The notes under the pieces were generated by a model, which was given only the letters and a program-made list of their open reading frames with translations, was not told the origin of the DNA and made no database searches. From Oscillospiraceae bacterium (GTDB lineage: Bacteria; Bacillota; Clostridia; Oscillospirales; Oscillospiraceae), in the NCBI GenBank assembly GCA_910575505.1, contig CAJTFK010000003.1:124001-188000 (forward strand): a DNA stretch of 64,000 bases, in the 5' to 3' direction. Positions 15,355 through 23,025 of the stretch are shown here, in pieces (position 1 is the stretch's first letter; every line of letters starts with the position of its first letter). The translations under genes and the position numbers were made by a program.

Positions 15355-16803
15355 TCAGCGGCTCCGCTTCAAAAATTCCAGAACCAGCCGGTAGACCCGT
15401 TCCGTGGAAGGGACGCTGAGCTTTTCCCGGACGGAATGGACATCGCGGAGCTCCGGTCCCAGGGACACCGCGTCCAGACCAGGCATCTTCTCGACGAACA
15501 GGCCGCACTCCAGTCCGCCGTGGGTGGCCTCAATCCGGCCCTCCCGGCCGCTGAGCTCCTTCCACACCGACAGCAGCCGGTCCCGCATGGCGGACTGCCG
15601 GGCATACTGCCAGCCGGGATAGGCGTTCCGGGAAACGGCGGAGCCGCCGGCATGGGTAACCAGCGCCCGGACCCGCTGGAGCATCATTTCCTTTTGGGAG
15701 GCGATGCAGGAGCGGATGGAGACGGTGAAATGCAGGCCGCCGGCCTCCATCTTCATCACGCCCAGGTTCAAAGAGGTCTGCACCAGACCGGGGAAATCCA
15801 CATTCATGGCCTGAACCCCCTGGGGCAGAGCCAGCAGCACATGGAGCACGGCGGAGGTATCCTCCGGCGTCAGGGCGGCGTCCAGCGGAGCCGTCTCACA
15901 GGTCAGGGTCACGCCCCCGTCACAGCCGGCATACTCATTTTTCAGGATGCCGTCAAACTCCCGGATGAAGGCCTCGAATTCCGCCTCTTTCCCCGCCGGC
16001 ACCGCGGCAAGGGCATCGTTCTGTGAACAAATCACGTTGTCGAACCGGCCGCCCCGGATGTCCGCCAGACGGAGACCGGGGAATTTCTCCATGGCGCTGA
16101 ACAGCACCCGGCCCATCAGCTGATTGGCAGAGCCCCGGCCCTTGTGAATGTCCGCGCCGGAGTGGCCCCCCTGGAGGCCGGAGAGGGAGAGGGCATAACC
16201 GGTCTCTCCCGTCAGCGACGCCTGCCGGCCCGGCAGGAGGCAGTCCACCCGCATGCCCCCGGCGCAGGAAACGGTGAACACCCCCTCCTCCTCGGAGTCC
16301 AGATTCAGCAGCTGCCGGCCCTTGAGGTCGGAGCAGTCCAGGGCAAAGGCCCCGTCCATGCCCGTCTCCTCGTCCACGGTGAACACCGCCTCCAGAGGCG
16401 GGTGCGGCAGGCTGTCATCCGCCAGAATGGCCAGAATCATGGCTACGGCGATGCAGTTGTCCCCGCCCAGAGAGGTCTTGTCCGCCCAGACCCATTCCCC
16501 GTCGGTGCAGAGGTCCAGACCCTCCTTCGCCATGTCCTTGGAGCAGTCCTCCGTCTTGGCGCAGACCATGTCCATGTGCCCCTGGAGAATGACGGGGGCA
16601 GCGTTCTCATAGCCGGGAGAGGCGTCCTTCCAAATCACAAGATCGTTGGCCTCGTCCTGCCGGTAACGAAGGCCCAGCTCCCGGGCAAAGCCGGCGCAGA
16701 GGCCGCTGATCTGTCTGGTGTTGCCGCTGCCGTGGGGTACGGAGCAGAGCTTTTCAAAATATTCAAAGACCGCCTTGGGCTCCAGTCCGGATAAAATCGC
16801 CAT
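15355..16803 (-). CDS. pepD: Beta-Ala-His dipeptidase / aminoacyl-histidine dipeptidase (M20C)
   Basis: 482 residues, normal for PepD. Metal-site motifs: QGHMDMVCAK (about 73-82), SLGGDNCIAVAMILAIL with the bridging Asp, and the catalytic DEETGMDGAF. A C-terminal His (DVHSVREKLS) completes the two-zinc centre. The enzyme hydrolyses Xaa-His dipeptides such as carnosine and other small peptides in the cytosol. It follows the DUF3798 ABC importer operon on the same strand with a 113-base gap holding a large hairpin, so it may be partly co-transcribed with it. Confidence 0.93.
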   Translation of the reverse strand: MAILSGLEPKAVFEYFEKLCSVPHGSGNTRQISGLCAGFARELGLRYRQDEANDLVIWKDASPGYENAAPVILQGHMDMVCAKTEDCSKDMAKEGLDLCTDGEWVWADKTSLGGDNCIAVAMILAILADDSLPHPPLEAVFTVDEETGMDGAFALDCSDLKGRQLLNLDSEEEGVFTVSCAGGMRVDCLLPGRQASLTGETGYALSLSGLQGGHSGADIHKGRGSANQLMGRVLFSAMEKFPGLRLADIRGGRFDNVICSQNDALAAVPAGKEAEFEAFIREFDGILKNEYAGCDGGVTLTCETAPLDAALTPEDTSAVLHVLLALPQGVQAMNVDFPGLVQTSLNLGVMKMEAGGLHFTVSIRSCIASQKEMMLQRVRALVTHAGGSAVSRNAYPGWQYARQSAMRDRLLSVWKELSGREGRIEATHGGLECGLFVEKMPGLDAVSLGPELRDVHSVREKLSVPSTERVYRLVLEFLKRSR

Positions 16804-16828
16804 ATGGGTACACTCCTTCTAAAGCATG

Positions 16829-16872
16829 CAGCCTGCCGGAGCATTCCGAACCTCGAACCCGGCAGGCTGCAT
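16829..16872. other. Hairpin between DUF6672-like gene and pepD
   Basis: Arms GCAGCCTGCCGG and CCGGCAGGCTGC (about 16830-16872) form a 12-bp stem with a loop of about 18 bases. No T-run follows in the minus direction, so readthrough into pepD is plausible; it may be a processing or stability element. Confidence 0.55.
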
Positions 16873-16916
16873 CTATTTTGTCCTGTCCTCCAGGAATTAC
16901 ACAGGCCTGAAGCCTG

Positions 16917-17414
16917 TCAGACGCCTAAATCGCCTTCCAGGCCCAGATCGCCCTCCAGGCCGAATTCATCGCCCTCGCCGGGCAGCGGTTCTTCGTCCTC
17001 GGGCTCCTCCTGCACCTGGGGAACAAACTCGGAATACCAGGCATCCTCCGGCAGCCCGGCCAGAAGGGCGGGCAGGTTAATCACAATACCGTCCACGCTG
17101 TAGGGCAGATCCACGGTGACCACCTCTGTCCTGGGCTCGTCCCCTTTCTTGTCGGTGATCTCCAGGGTCATGGTGAAGGACTGGCCCATGCAGGTGGCCA
17201 TGCCGCGCTCCCGCTTGCTCAGCTTGGCGGCCTCCTCGCCGTCCACGGTGACGACCACCCGCTCAAAGGACTTGTATTCCTGACCCTGGTAGTCCTCAAT
17301 GGTCTTGTTGTCCAGATAGATGGTGTGGCCCCGGCCAATGACCATCATGACCGCCGCCACGGCAATCACCGCCGCCAGAACGGCCAGCCGGATCGCCAGC
17401 GTTTTTCCCTTCAT
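16917..17414 (-). CDS. DUF6672-like single-pass membrane-anchored protein
   Basis: 165 residues. An N-terminal hydrophobic segment (about 8-27) anchors an extracytoplasmic part of about 110 residues and an acidic tail repeating EGDLGL. The start overlaps the stop of the preceding permease by ATGA. Proteins of this size and position accompany DUF3798/ABC operons in Firmicutes; I recall the label DUF6672 but cannot confirm it. It may be an accessory subunit of the importer (inference). Confidence 0.6.
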   Translation of the reverse strand: MKGKTLAIRLAVLAAVIAVAAVMMVIGRGHTIYLDNKTIEDYQGQEYKSFERVVVTVDGEEAAKLSKRERGMATCMGQSFTMTLEITDKKGDEPRTEVVTVDLPYSVDGIVINLPALLAGLPEDAWYSEFVPQVQEEPEDEEPLPGEGDEFGLEGDLGLEGDLGV

Positions 17415-18538
17415 GACTGGGCGCCCCCTTCCCTCCGGGCCCGCTGGGCCTGGGCCAGCAGCTCGCCGCCCTGGCTCCTGGCCCGGCGCTTCTTGATCTC
17501 ATACATGACCAGGGCCAGCGTGATGACGCCGTAGGAGACGAAGACCCGGAAATACTCTCCGATCATGGCATCGCCGGTGATGGCGACGCCTGCCCGGGGG
17601 GCCACGATGAACATGGTGTGAAACAGGATGACCCCCAGGAACACGTTGCCGATGGAGGCCTTTTCCACCGACGCGCCGCCGACCAGAAGCGCGGCGATGC
17701 AGAACATGCCGATCTGGGAGTGGGCGGTGTAGGTGGGGAAGTTGCCGATGTTCTGGAGATAGATGATCTGGCCGAAGCCGGCAAAGACCGTGGAGATGAT
17801 GATGGAGATGATCCGGGTGCGGTCCACGTTGATGCCGGCGGCCTGGGCCACCTCCATGTCCTGGCCCACGGCCCGCATGTCCTGGCCCAGCTTCGTCCGG
17901 CGGAACCAGACGATAATCAGGCACATCACGCCAATGATGATGAAGTTCAGAACCGGGATTTTCACGCCCTTGTAGAGAATGGCGAACTCGTTGTCCAGGC
18001 ACTGGCGCATATTGGCCAGATTCACGGTGGTGCGGATACCGAAGCCTCTGGGCAGGCGGATGGAGGCGTGCCTGATGGGGATGATGGATGCCATAAAATA
18101 GAGCACCACCAGCTGATAGAGGCCTGTGACGAAGTAGTTCATCATATAGCCCAGAATCATCTCCCGGCCCTTGGCCATGTTCATGAGCTTGCCGCACAGC
18201 AGGCCCAGAAGCACGGAGACAGGCACGGAGAGAATCATAGCCAGCACCACGCCGGGAATGCCCCAGATCTGCCAGTCGGTGACAAAGATCAGGGCCACCT
18301 GCCCCGCCATGGCCCCCAGGGTCATGCCGAAGTTCAATCCCATGCCCGCCATAATGGGAATCAGCAGGCTGAGAATCAGGAAGATGTTCCGGCCCATGCG
18401 GGTGACAATCTCGTTGATGAGATAGCTGGCGGAGAAGCCGGACAGGGGGATGCAGACGGCGCAGATGATGATGAACATCAGGGGCACCAGGTTGTTTTGC
18501 AGGAAGTCCAATCCGTCGAAATTCTTTTTCAGTTTCAT
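17411..18538 (-). CDS. ABC transporter permease (BPD_transp_2 family), second subunit
   Basis: 375 residues from ATG 18538, which overlaps the stop of the first permease by ATGA. About 9-10 membrane helices; conserved family segments GMGLNFGMTLGAMAGQ, VGQDMEVAQAAGINVDRTRI and LVGGASVEKASIGNV identify the RbsC/YjfF-type permease fold used for sugars, nucleosides and purines. The open frame continues upstream to 18961 but this is a shadow of the neighbouring gene. Inner-membrane partner of the 18535-19605 permease. Confidence 0.9.
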   Translation of the reverse strand: MKLKKNFDGLDFLQNNLVPLMFIIICAVCIPLSGFSASYLINEIVTRMGRNIFLILSLLIPIMAGMGLNFGMTLGAMAGQVALIFVTDWQIWGIPGVVLAMILSVPVSVLLGLLCGKLMNMAKGREMILGYMMNYFVTGLYQLVVLYFMASIIPIRHASIRLPRGFGIRTTVNLANMRQCLDNEFAILYKGVKIPVLNFIIIGVMCLIIVWFRRTKLGQDMRAVGQDMEVAQAAGINVDRTRIISIIISTVFAGFGQIIYLQNIGNFPTYTAHSQIGMFCIAALLVGGASVEKASIGNVFLGVILFHTMFIVAPRAGVAITGDAMIGEYFRVFVSYGVITLALVMYEIKKRRARSQGGELLAQAQRARREGGAQS

Positions 18539-19605
18539 GCCGCTTCCTCCGTCTTTCTCGTCAGGGCATAGACCACCATGCCGTTGGAGACGATGATCCG
18601 GATGACCTCGCTGACGTCCGTGTGGATGAGGGCGGTAATGACGGTGGGCGTCATGGTCACAAGGCCCTGGAAGAGGAGGGTGCCGATGATGACGTTGGAG
18701 ATGCTGGCCTTGTTCACAGACGCGCCGCCGATGAGAACAGCCGCCACCGCCGGCATGGTCATATTCAGGGGGGCCGTATAGAGCTGCACGAAGCCGAAGC
18801 CCTGCTGATAGGTCAGAACGCCCACAGCGCCCAGCCAGGTGGACAGAATCACCGACAGGGTCCGAATCCGGTCCACGTTGATGCCGGAAGCCCTGGCAAA
18901 GGTGGGGTTGGAGCCCACGGCGGTCATGGCGGTGCCGGTCTTGGTGTGGAGGAACGCCCACACCAGCAGTCCCAGCAGGGCAAAGAACAGGATGGACCCG
19001 GTGGGAATCACCAGATTGATCCCCAGGGGGTTCAGGTCAATCTTCAAAAACTCGGAGAGCGCGCCGGCATAAAAGCTGTCCAGAGCGAACATGTTCCGCA
19101 GGCCCACGCCGGTGTAGGCCATGACGATGGAGGGGTTTCTGTAGGGAATCAGCAGCCACATGATGCACATCAGGGACACGGAAGAGAGTCCCACGTAGGT
19201 GGCCACCATCATCTCGCCGCCCTTGATCTTGTTCAGCAGCATGCCGTAGCCGCCGCCGAAGAGGACGGCGAAGGGTGTGGACACCACAATGGCCATGACA
19301 AAGCTCATGGGCCCGGTGAAGCCCAGCTCAATGGCCAGGGTGCCGCCCAGAAGACCCGACAGCACGCCCAGGGGGATGCCGAAGTTCAGCCCGCAGCCGG
19401 AGTGGATCATGGGCACCATGGCCAGCACCAGAACGGCGTTCCAGCTGAAGCGGTTGATGACGTTGGTAATCTGTGTGGGCAGGTCGGACCCGGTGATGGG
19501 GGCCATGATGAACAAAAAGAGGAGGAAGCCGGCGATGATCAGCCGGGGATAGCCCATCTTTTTGAGCCAGTATCGCAGCGCGATGGCAGACGCATATTCA
19601 TGCAT
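18535..19605 (-). CDS. ABC transporter permease (BPD_transp_2 family), first subunit
   Basis: 356 residues, about 9-10 helices. Motifs SGCGLNFGIPLGVLSGLLGG, ASGINVDRIRTLSVI and IGGASVNKASISNVIIG parallel those of the second permease, so the two probably form a heterodimeric channel. Start follows AGGAGGAGAGAACG. 18 bases after the ATPase stop; clearly one operon. Confidence 0.92.
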   Translation of the reverse strand: MHEYASAIALRYWLKKMGYPRLIIAGFLLFLFIMAPITGSDLPTQITNVINRFSWNAVLVLAMVPMIHSGCGLNFGIPLGVLSGLLGGTLAIELGFTGPMSFVMAIVVSTPFAVLFGGGYGMLLNKIKGGEMMVATYVGLSSVSLMCIMWLLIPYRNPSIVMAYTGVGLRNMFALDSFYAGALSEFLKIDLNPLGINLVIPTGSILFFALLGLLVWAFLHTKTGTAMTAVGSNPTFARASGINVDRIRTLSVILSTWLGAVGVLTYQQGFGFVQLYTAPLNMTMPAVAAVLIGGASVNKASISNVIIGTLLFQGLVTMTPTVITALIHTDVSEVIRIIVSNGMVVYALTRKTEEAA

Positions 19606-19623
19606 ATCGTTCTCTCCTCCTTC

Positions 19624-21219
19624 TTATATGACCTTGCTGACCATCAGCGCGCCGAAGTCCTCCGAGGAGTCCGCCGCCGGAAGAATGCCGGCCACCTGTC
19701 CGCCGGAGATGATGGCGATGCGGTCGCAGGTCTGCCGCAGCTCCTCCAGCTCCGAGGAAATCATCACCACAGTGACGCCGCTCTCCCGGTTGAAGCGCTT
19801 CAGGGCGTCCAGCACCAGGGCCTTGGCGCCCACGTCGATGCCCCGGGTGGGCTCGGAGACGAAGAGGAAACGGGGCTCCAGAGCGAAGGCCTTGGCCAGG
19901 CAGATTTTCTGCTGGTTGCCGCCGGAGAGCTCCCGGGCGTTCTGCCTGGAGCTGGTGCATTTAATCTCCAGCGCGTCAATGTATTTCTTCGTCACGGCGT
20001 GGATGGCTTTCTCGTCCCGCCACCTGACGGGACCGTACTTCTTCAGGAATTTGTTCTGAATCTGCATGGCGGGGAAGGCCACGTTCCACTCCAGACTCTC
20101 GTCCAGCAAAAGGCCCACGCCCCGGCGGTCCTCCGACACGAAGGCCAGAGAGGCGTCCAGGCACTTCCGGGGGCTGTTGAGCTGAATGGGCTTCCCGTCA
20201 AACTCCACGGTTCCGCCGGCCTGATAAAGGCCCATAATGCCGTTGGGGATTCCCAGCTTGCCCTGACCGGCCAGGCCGCCGATTCCGAAAATCTCGCCGT
20301 CCCGGATATCCAGGGACACGTCCCGCACCGTCTCGCCGGGCATGTCCACCCAAAGGTTCCGGATGGACATGACCACCCTGGCGTCCCTGTTCTCCGCCCG
20401 GACGGGCTCCGCAGGGGCCGCGGCGGCCTTCTGCACCTCCCGGCCCACCATCCAGCGCGTAATGTCGGAGACGCTGGCCTCCGCGGCGGGCACATCCTTG
20501 ACCACATACCCGTCCCGCATGACCACCACCTTGTCGCACACGGCCAGAATCTCGTGGAGGCGGTGGGTGATGAAAATGACGGCGATGCCCTGGGCGGCCA
20601 TGTTCCGGATGGAGTCCAGAAGGGCCTCGGCCTCCTTTTCCGTCAGCACGGCGGTGGGCTCGTCCAGAATCAGCAGCTTCAGCTGATCCTTACTCAGCTC
20701 CCGGGCAATCTCCGTGAACTGCTTGTGGCCTACGGGCATGCTGCTGATGGTCATGCCCGCGTCGATTTCCACGCCCATTTTCCGGATGGCCTCGCCGGAG
20801 CGCCGGTCCATCTCCTTATAATCCAGAGTATTCAGCCGGTCGCCGAACACCTCTGAAATCACATTCTTCTTCTTAGGCTCCCGATTCAGGAGGATATTTT
20901 CCGTGGCGGTGAAGCCGGGGATCAGGGAGAACTCCTGATGCACCATGCCGATGCCCGCCGCCAGCGCGTCAAAGGGGGTTTTAAACTCTGTTTTCTGACC
21001 GTTGAGCAGCACATCTCCGTCATAGCCGCCGGTCTCGCGGATGACGTCCATACCGAAGAGAATCTTCATCAGCGTGCTTTTGCCCGCGCCGTTTTCACCG
21101 CACAGGCCCAGAACCTGGCCGGCCTCCAGGGTGAAATTGATGTCGGTGAGAACCTGGTTGCCAAAAAAGTCCTTTTTAATATTCTGCATCCGCAACAGGG
21201 GAGTACCGTTGTTTGTCAT
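19624..21219 (-). CDS. ABC transporter ATP-binding protein, two nucleotide-binding domains (RbsA/MglA-like)
   Basis: 531 residues. Domain 1 has Walker A GENGAGKSTLMK (near 40) and Walker B LLILDEPTAVLTEKE. Its signature loop is degenerate (SSMPVGHKQ). Domain 2 (from about 270) has a degenerate Walker A (GGLAGQGKLG) but an intact signature LSGGNQQK, and Walker B reads FLFVSEPTRGID with Ser in place of the usual Asp. Such asymmetry between domains is typical of sugar/nucleoside-type ATPases. Energises the importer with two permeases and the DUF3798 binding protein. Confidence 0.92.
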   Translation of the reverse strand: MTNNGTPLLRMQNIKKDFFGNQVLTDINFTLEAGQVLGLCGENGAGKSTLMKILFGMDVIRETGGYDGDVLLNGQKTEFKTPFDALAAGIGMVHQEFSLIPGFTATENILLNREPKKKNVISEVFGDRLNTLDYKEMDRRSGEAIRKMGVEIDAGMTISSMPVGHKQFTEIARELSKDQLKLLILDEPTAVLTEKEAEALLDSIRNMAAQGIAVIFITHRLHEILAVCDKVVVMRDGYVVKDVPAAEASVSDITRWMVGREVQKAAAAPAEPVRAENRDARVVMSIRNLWVDMPGETVRDVSLDIRDGEIFGIGGLAGQGKLGIPNGIMGLYQAGGTVEFDGKPIQLNSPRKCLDASLAFVSEDRRGVGLLLDESLEWNVAFPAMQIQNKFLKKYGPVRWRDEKAIHAVTKKYIDALEIKCTSSRQNARELSGGNQQKICLAKAFALEPRFLFVSEPTRGIDVGAKALVLDALKRFNRESGVTVVMISSELEELRQTCDRIAIISGGQVAGILPAADSSEDFGALMVSKVI

Positions 21220-21318
21220 ACATCCACCCTAACCTAAAATATAACCTGATTATGAATCGCGGGGAGGAGGACGAGTCCCCCTCCCCGCAGTTTGAGAAAT
21301 CTGATTGTTCCGCGGAAC

Positions 21319-22605
21319 TCAGCTGACGGTGTAGTACTTCTCGGGCACCTCCACGTCGGTAGCACCCATGAAGCGGCCGGGATTGCCCATGATATAGGTG
21401 TCCTGGTAAATCAGGAACACGTTGTCCTCTTTGACGCCGGTGTCAGCGTTGGTATAGCCGGAGCCGTTCCACGCGGCCTTGGGAGAGAACTCCTGCAGGG
21501 CAGCGGCAACGTCGTCCATATTGGTAATTTCGGCTTTGCCCTCGATGACATTGATGGCGTGCTGGGCCAGGCCGGCGGACAGGCAGTAGCCATAGGAATA
21601 GGCCCAGGTGCCGAAGCGGCCGTCGCCGCCGGCGTCCACAACGGCCTGCTCGACCTTGGCCAGGATGGCGTCAAAGTCGCCGGCCTCGGCGGTCAGGTCC
21701 AGATCGCCCAGAGCATTGGGATAGCCCATCAGAGGAGAGGGCAGGTCGGCCTCGATGAAGTAGCCGCCCAGCTCCAGCAGGCGCTGCAGCAGGGGCGCGG
21801 TGTGTGCGTCGTTGGTGCAGAAGTAGGCGGAGTTCTGGCCGTACTTGGAAATCCACTCGGGAGCCTTCTCCAGAACGTAGGCCTGGGCACCGGTGACGCC
21901 GACGTCGGTGGTGGGATCGGGAGCGGTCTCCTGAACAAACGTCATGCCGAACTCCTTGCAGGCCTCTTCCATGACGGCCACGCGGCGGCTCATGGTCTCA
22001 TAGGACATGTGCCGGGGGAAGGAGATGTGGACGAAGGTGTCGCAGCCCAGCTCGTGGGCGGTGCGGATAATCAGGTAGCCCCGGGAGACGAAGTCGTTGT
22101 TGCAGACCAGGTCCGCGGAAGCGCCCACAACGGGCAGATCCTCGTGGGCCTCGCCGGCGATGCAGAGGATGTCGGGGCGGCGCTCCTTGATCTGGGTGAA
22201 GGCCTCGGCGGTGCCGGGGACGGACTGGTTGACAATGATGGCCTTCATCAGGGGGTCGTCGGACATGTTGACGATGGTCTGGATGGTGGTCTCCAGCTCC
22301 TCGGTGAAGTTGTCGGGATAGGTGGCCAGCTTGACCACATCCTCGCCGTACTTGGCCTGAATGGCCTCGGCGCCGCGCAGGTCGTCCTCAGACTGGGAGA
22401 CGGTGCCGGTGATGATGCCGATGTGGTACTCGCCGGCGCCCTCGCCGTCCGCCTCGGGCTGAGCGGCGTCGCCGCTGCCGGAGTCCTGGGACTGTCCGGC
22501 GTCGCTGCCGCCGGTGGTGGAACCGCTCTGGCCGGAGCCGCTGCCGCAGCCCACGAGTGCCAGAAGCATCACGAGGGTCAGCAGCATGCTGATGATTCTT
22601 TTCAT
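21319..22605 (-). CDS. DUF3798 family solute-binding lipoprotein of ABC importer
   Basis: 428 residues from ATG 22605 (GGAGGTTTGT upstream). Lipoprotein signal MKRIISMLLTLVMLLALVGC, lipobox LVGC, then a Gly/Ser/Asp-rich linker (20-60) and the DUF3798 domain beginning YHIGIITGTVSQSEDDLRGA. The fold is of periplasmic-binding type (family knowledge), fitting its place as first gene of the ABC operon. Ligand unknown; the permease class suggests a sugar, nucleoside or related compound, whereas pepD downstream might hint at peptides. Confidence 0.9.
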   Translation of the reverse strand: MKRIISMLLTLVMLLALVGCGSGSGQSGSTTGGSDAGQSQDSGSGDAAQPEADGEGAGEYHIGIITGTVSQSEDDLRGAEAIQAKYGEDVVKLATYPDNFTEELETTIQTIVNMSDDPLMKAIIVNQSVPGTAEAFTQIKERRPDILCIAGEAHEDLPVVGASADLVCNNDFVSRGYLIIRTAHELGCDTFVHISFPRHMSYETMSRRVAVMEEACKEFGMTFVQETAPDPTTDVGVTGAQAYVLEKAPEWISKYGQNSAYFCTNDAHTAPLLQRLLELGGYFIEADLPSPLMGYPNALGDLDLTAEAGDFDAILAKVEQAVVDAGGDGRFGTWAYSYGYCLSAGLAQHAINVIEGKAEITNMDDVAAALQEFSPKAAWNGSGYTNADTGVKEDNVFLIYQDTYIMGNPGRFMGATDVEVPEKYYTVS

Positions 22606-22650
22606 ACAAACCTCCAAAAATACTTGTTTGTGTCCTGACGTATACAGATA

Positions 22651-22699
22651 TTTTTGTTTCCCCCGCCGGGGGAAACAAAAAAGGCGTACGCCTTTTCAC
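22651..22699 (-). promoter_or_regulatory. Tandem terminator-like hairpins at the 5' end of the DUF3798 operon transcript
   Basis: Read on the minus strand: AAAAGGCGTACGCCTTTT, a perfect dyad, then directly TTTTTGTTTCCCCC-3 nt-GGGGGAAACAAAAA, a second perfect hairpin. Both lie between the promoter and the start codon, at the extreme 5' end of the predicted RNA. They could be an attenuator, a stabilising 5' cap or, for the first, an operator. Confidence 0.6.
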
Positions 22700-22706
22700 C
22701 TGTTCC

Positions 22707-22734
22707 ATTCTAACAAATATTTCCCAGATGTCAA
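22707..22734 (-). promoter_or_regulatory. Promoter of the DUF3798 ABC operon
   Basis: Minus strand TTGACA (22734-22729), 16-base spacer, TAGAAT (22712-22707); predicted start near 22700. Confidence 0.7.
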
Positions 22735-22897
22735 CTATAATTTGCGGCATTGCCGAATTAAATTGATGCTTTTTTCGAAAATAGCTCTCCCTTTCCCCAA
22801 AAACCGCACCGCCGCACCGCCGCACCGCTCCCCCTCGCGATACAGATTTTCTGTTCTGCATAAATATTGACCGTAATTTTGTCAATCTTTCAGCATC

Positions 22898-22926
22898 TTG
22901 ACAGAACACCCGCCGTAGGGTAAACT
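22898..22926 (+). promoter_or_regulatory. Promoter of the NCS2 permease gene
   Basis: TTGACA (22898-22903), 17-base spacer, TAAACT (22921-22926); predicted start near 22933, giving a leader of about 92 bases. Confidence 0.65.
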
Positions 22927-22936
22927 GAAAGGGTTA

Positions 22937-22997
22937 CTGCGGCTGAAACCGCAGGTCCGCGTTTCAGCCCTTCTATTTCCGCGGAGCCAAACCGCGG
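22937..22997 (+). promoter_or_regulatory. Structured leader of the NCS2 permease, with mutually exclusive hairpins
   Basis: Hairpin 1: CTGCGG (22937-22942) with CCGCAG (22949-22954). Hairpin 2: GGCTGAAAC (22941-22949) with GTTTCAGCC (22961-22969), which uses bases of hairpin 1. Hairpin 3: CCGCGG (22979-22984) with CCGCGG (22992-22997), ending a few bases before the ribosome site AAAGGAA. The arrangement resembles a regulatory leader; it does not match the purine riboswitch core as I know it. Confidence 0.45.
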
Positions 22998-23025
22998 CCA
23001 CCGTTTGAAAGGAATTGCCGGCATC

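Larger units (their letters stand above)
22606..23025. other. Divergent control region of the DUF3798 operon and the NCS2 permease
   Basis: 420 bases with two promoters (22707-22734 minus, 22898-22926 plus), two hairpins in the minus leader and three in the plus leader, and a short tandem GCACCGCC repeat near 22806-22827. No gene. Confidence 0.7.

Noticed and set aside
18539-18961. 141-residue N-terminal extension of the second ABC permease
   Set aside because: Arg/His-rich shadow of the first permease; the ATG at 18538 with ATGA overlap starts a normal permease.
18622-20856. 744-codon plus-strand open frame
   Set aside because: Antisense to the ABC permease and ATPase genes. Its length comes from GC-rich codon bias; the minus frames carry the family motifs.
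22860-23025. Purine riboswitch ahead of the NCS2 permease
   Set aside because: The conserved core of the purine aptamer was not found; only generic hairpins are visible, reported as a candidate leader instead.
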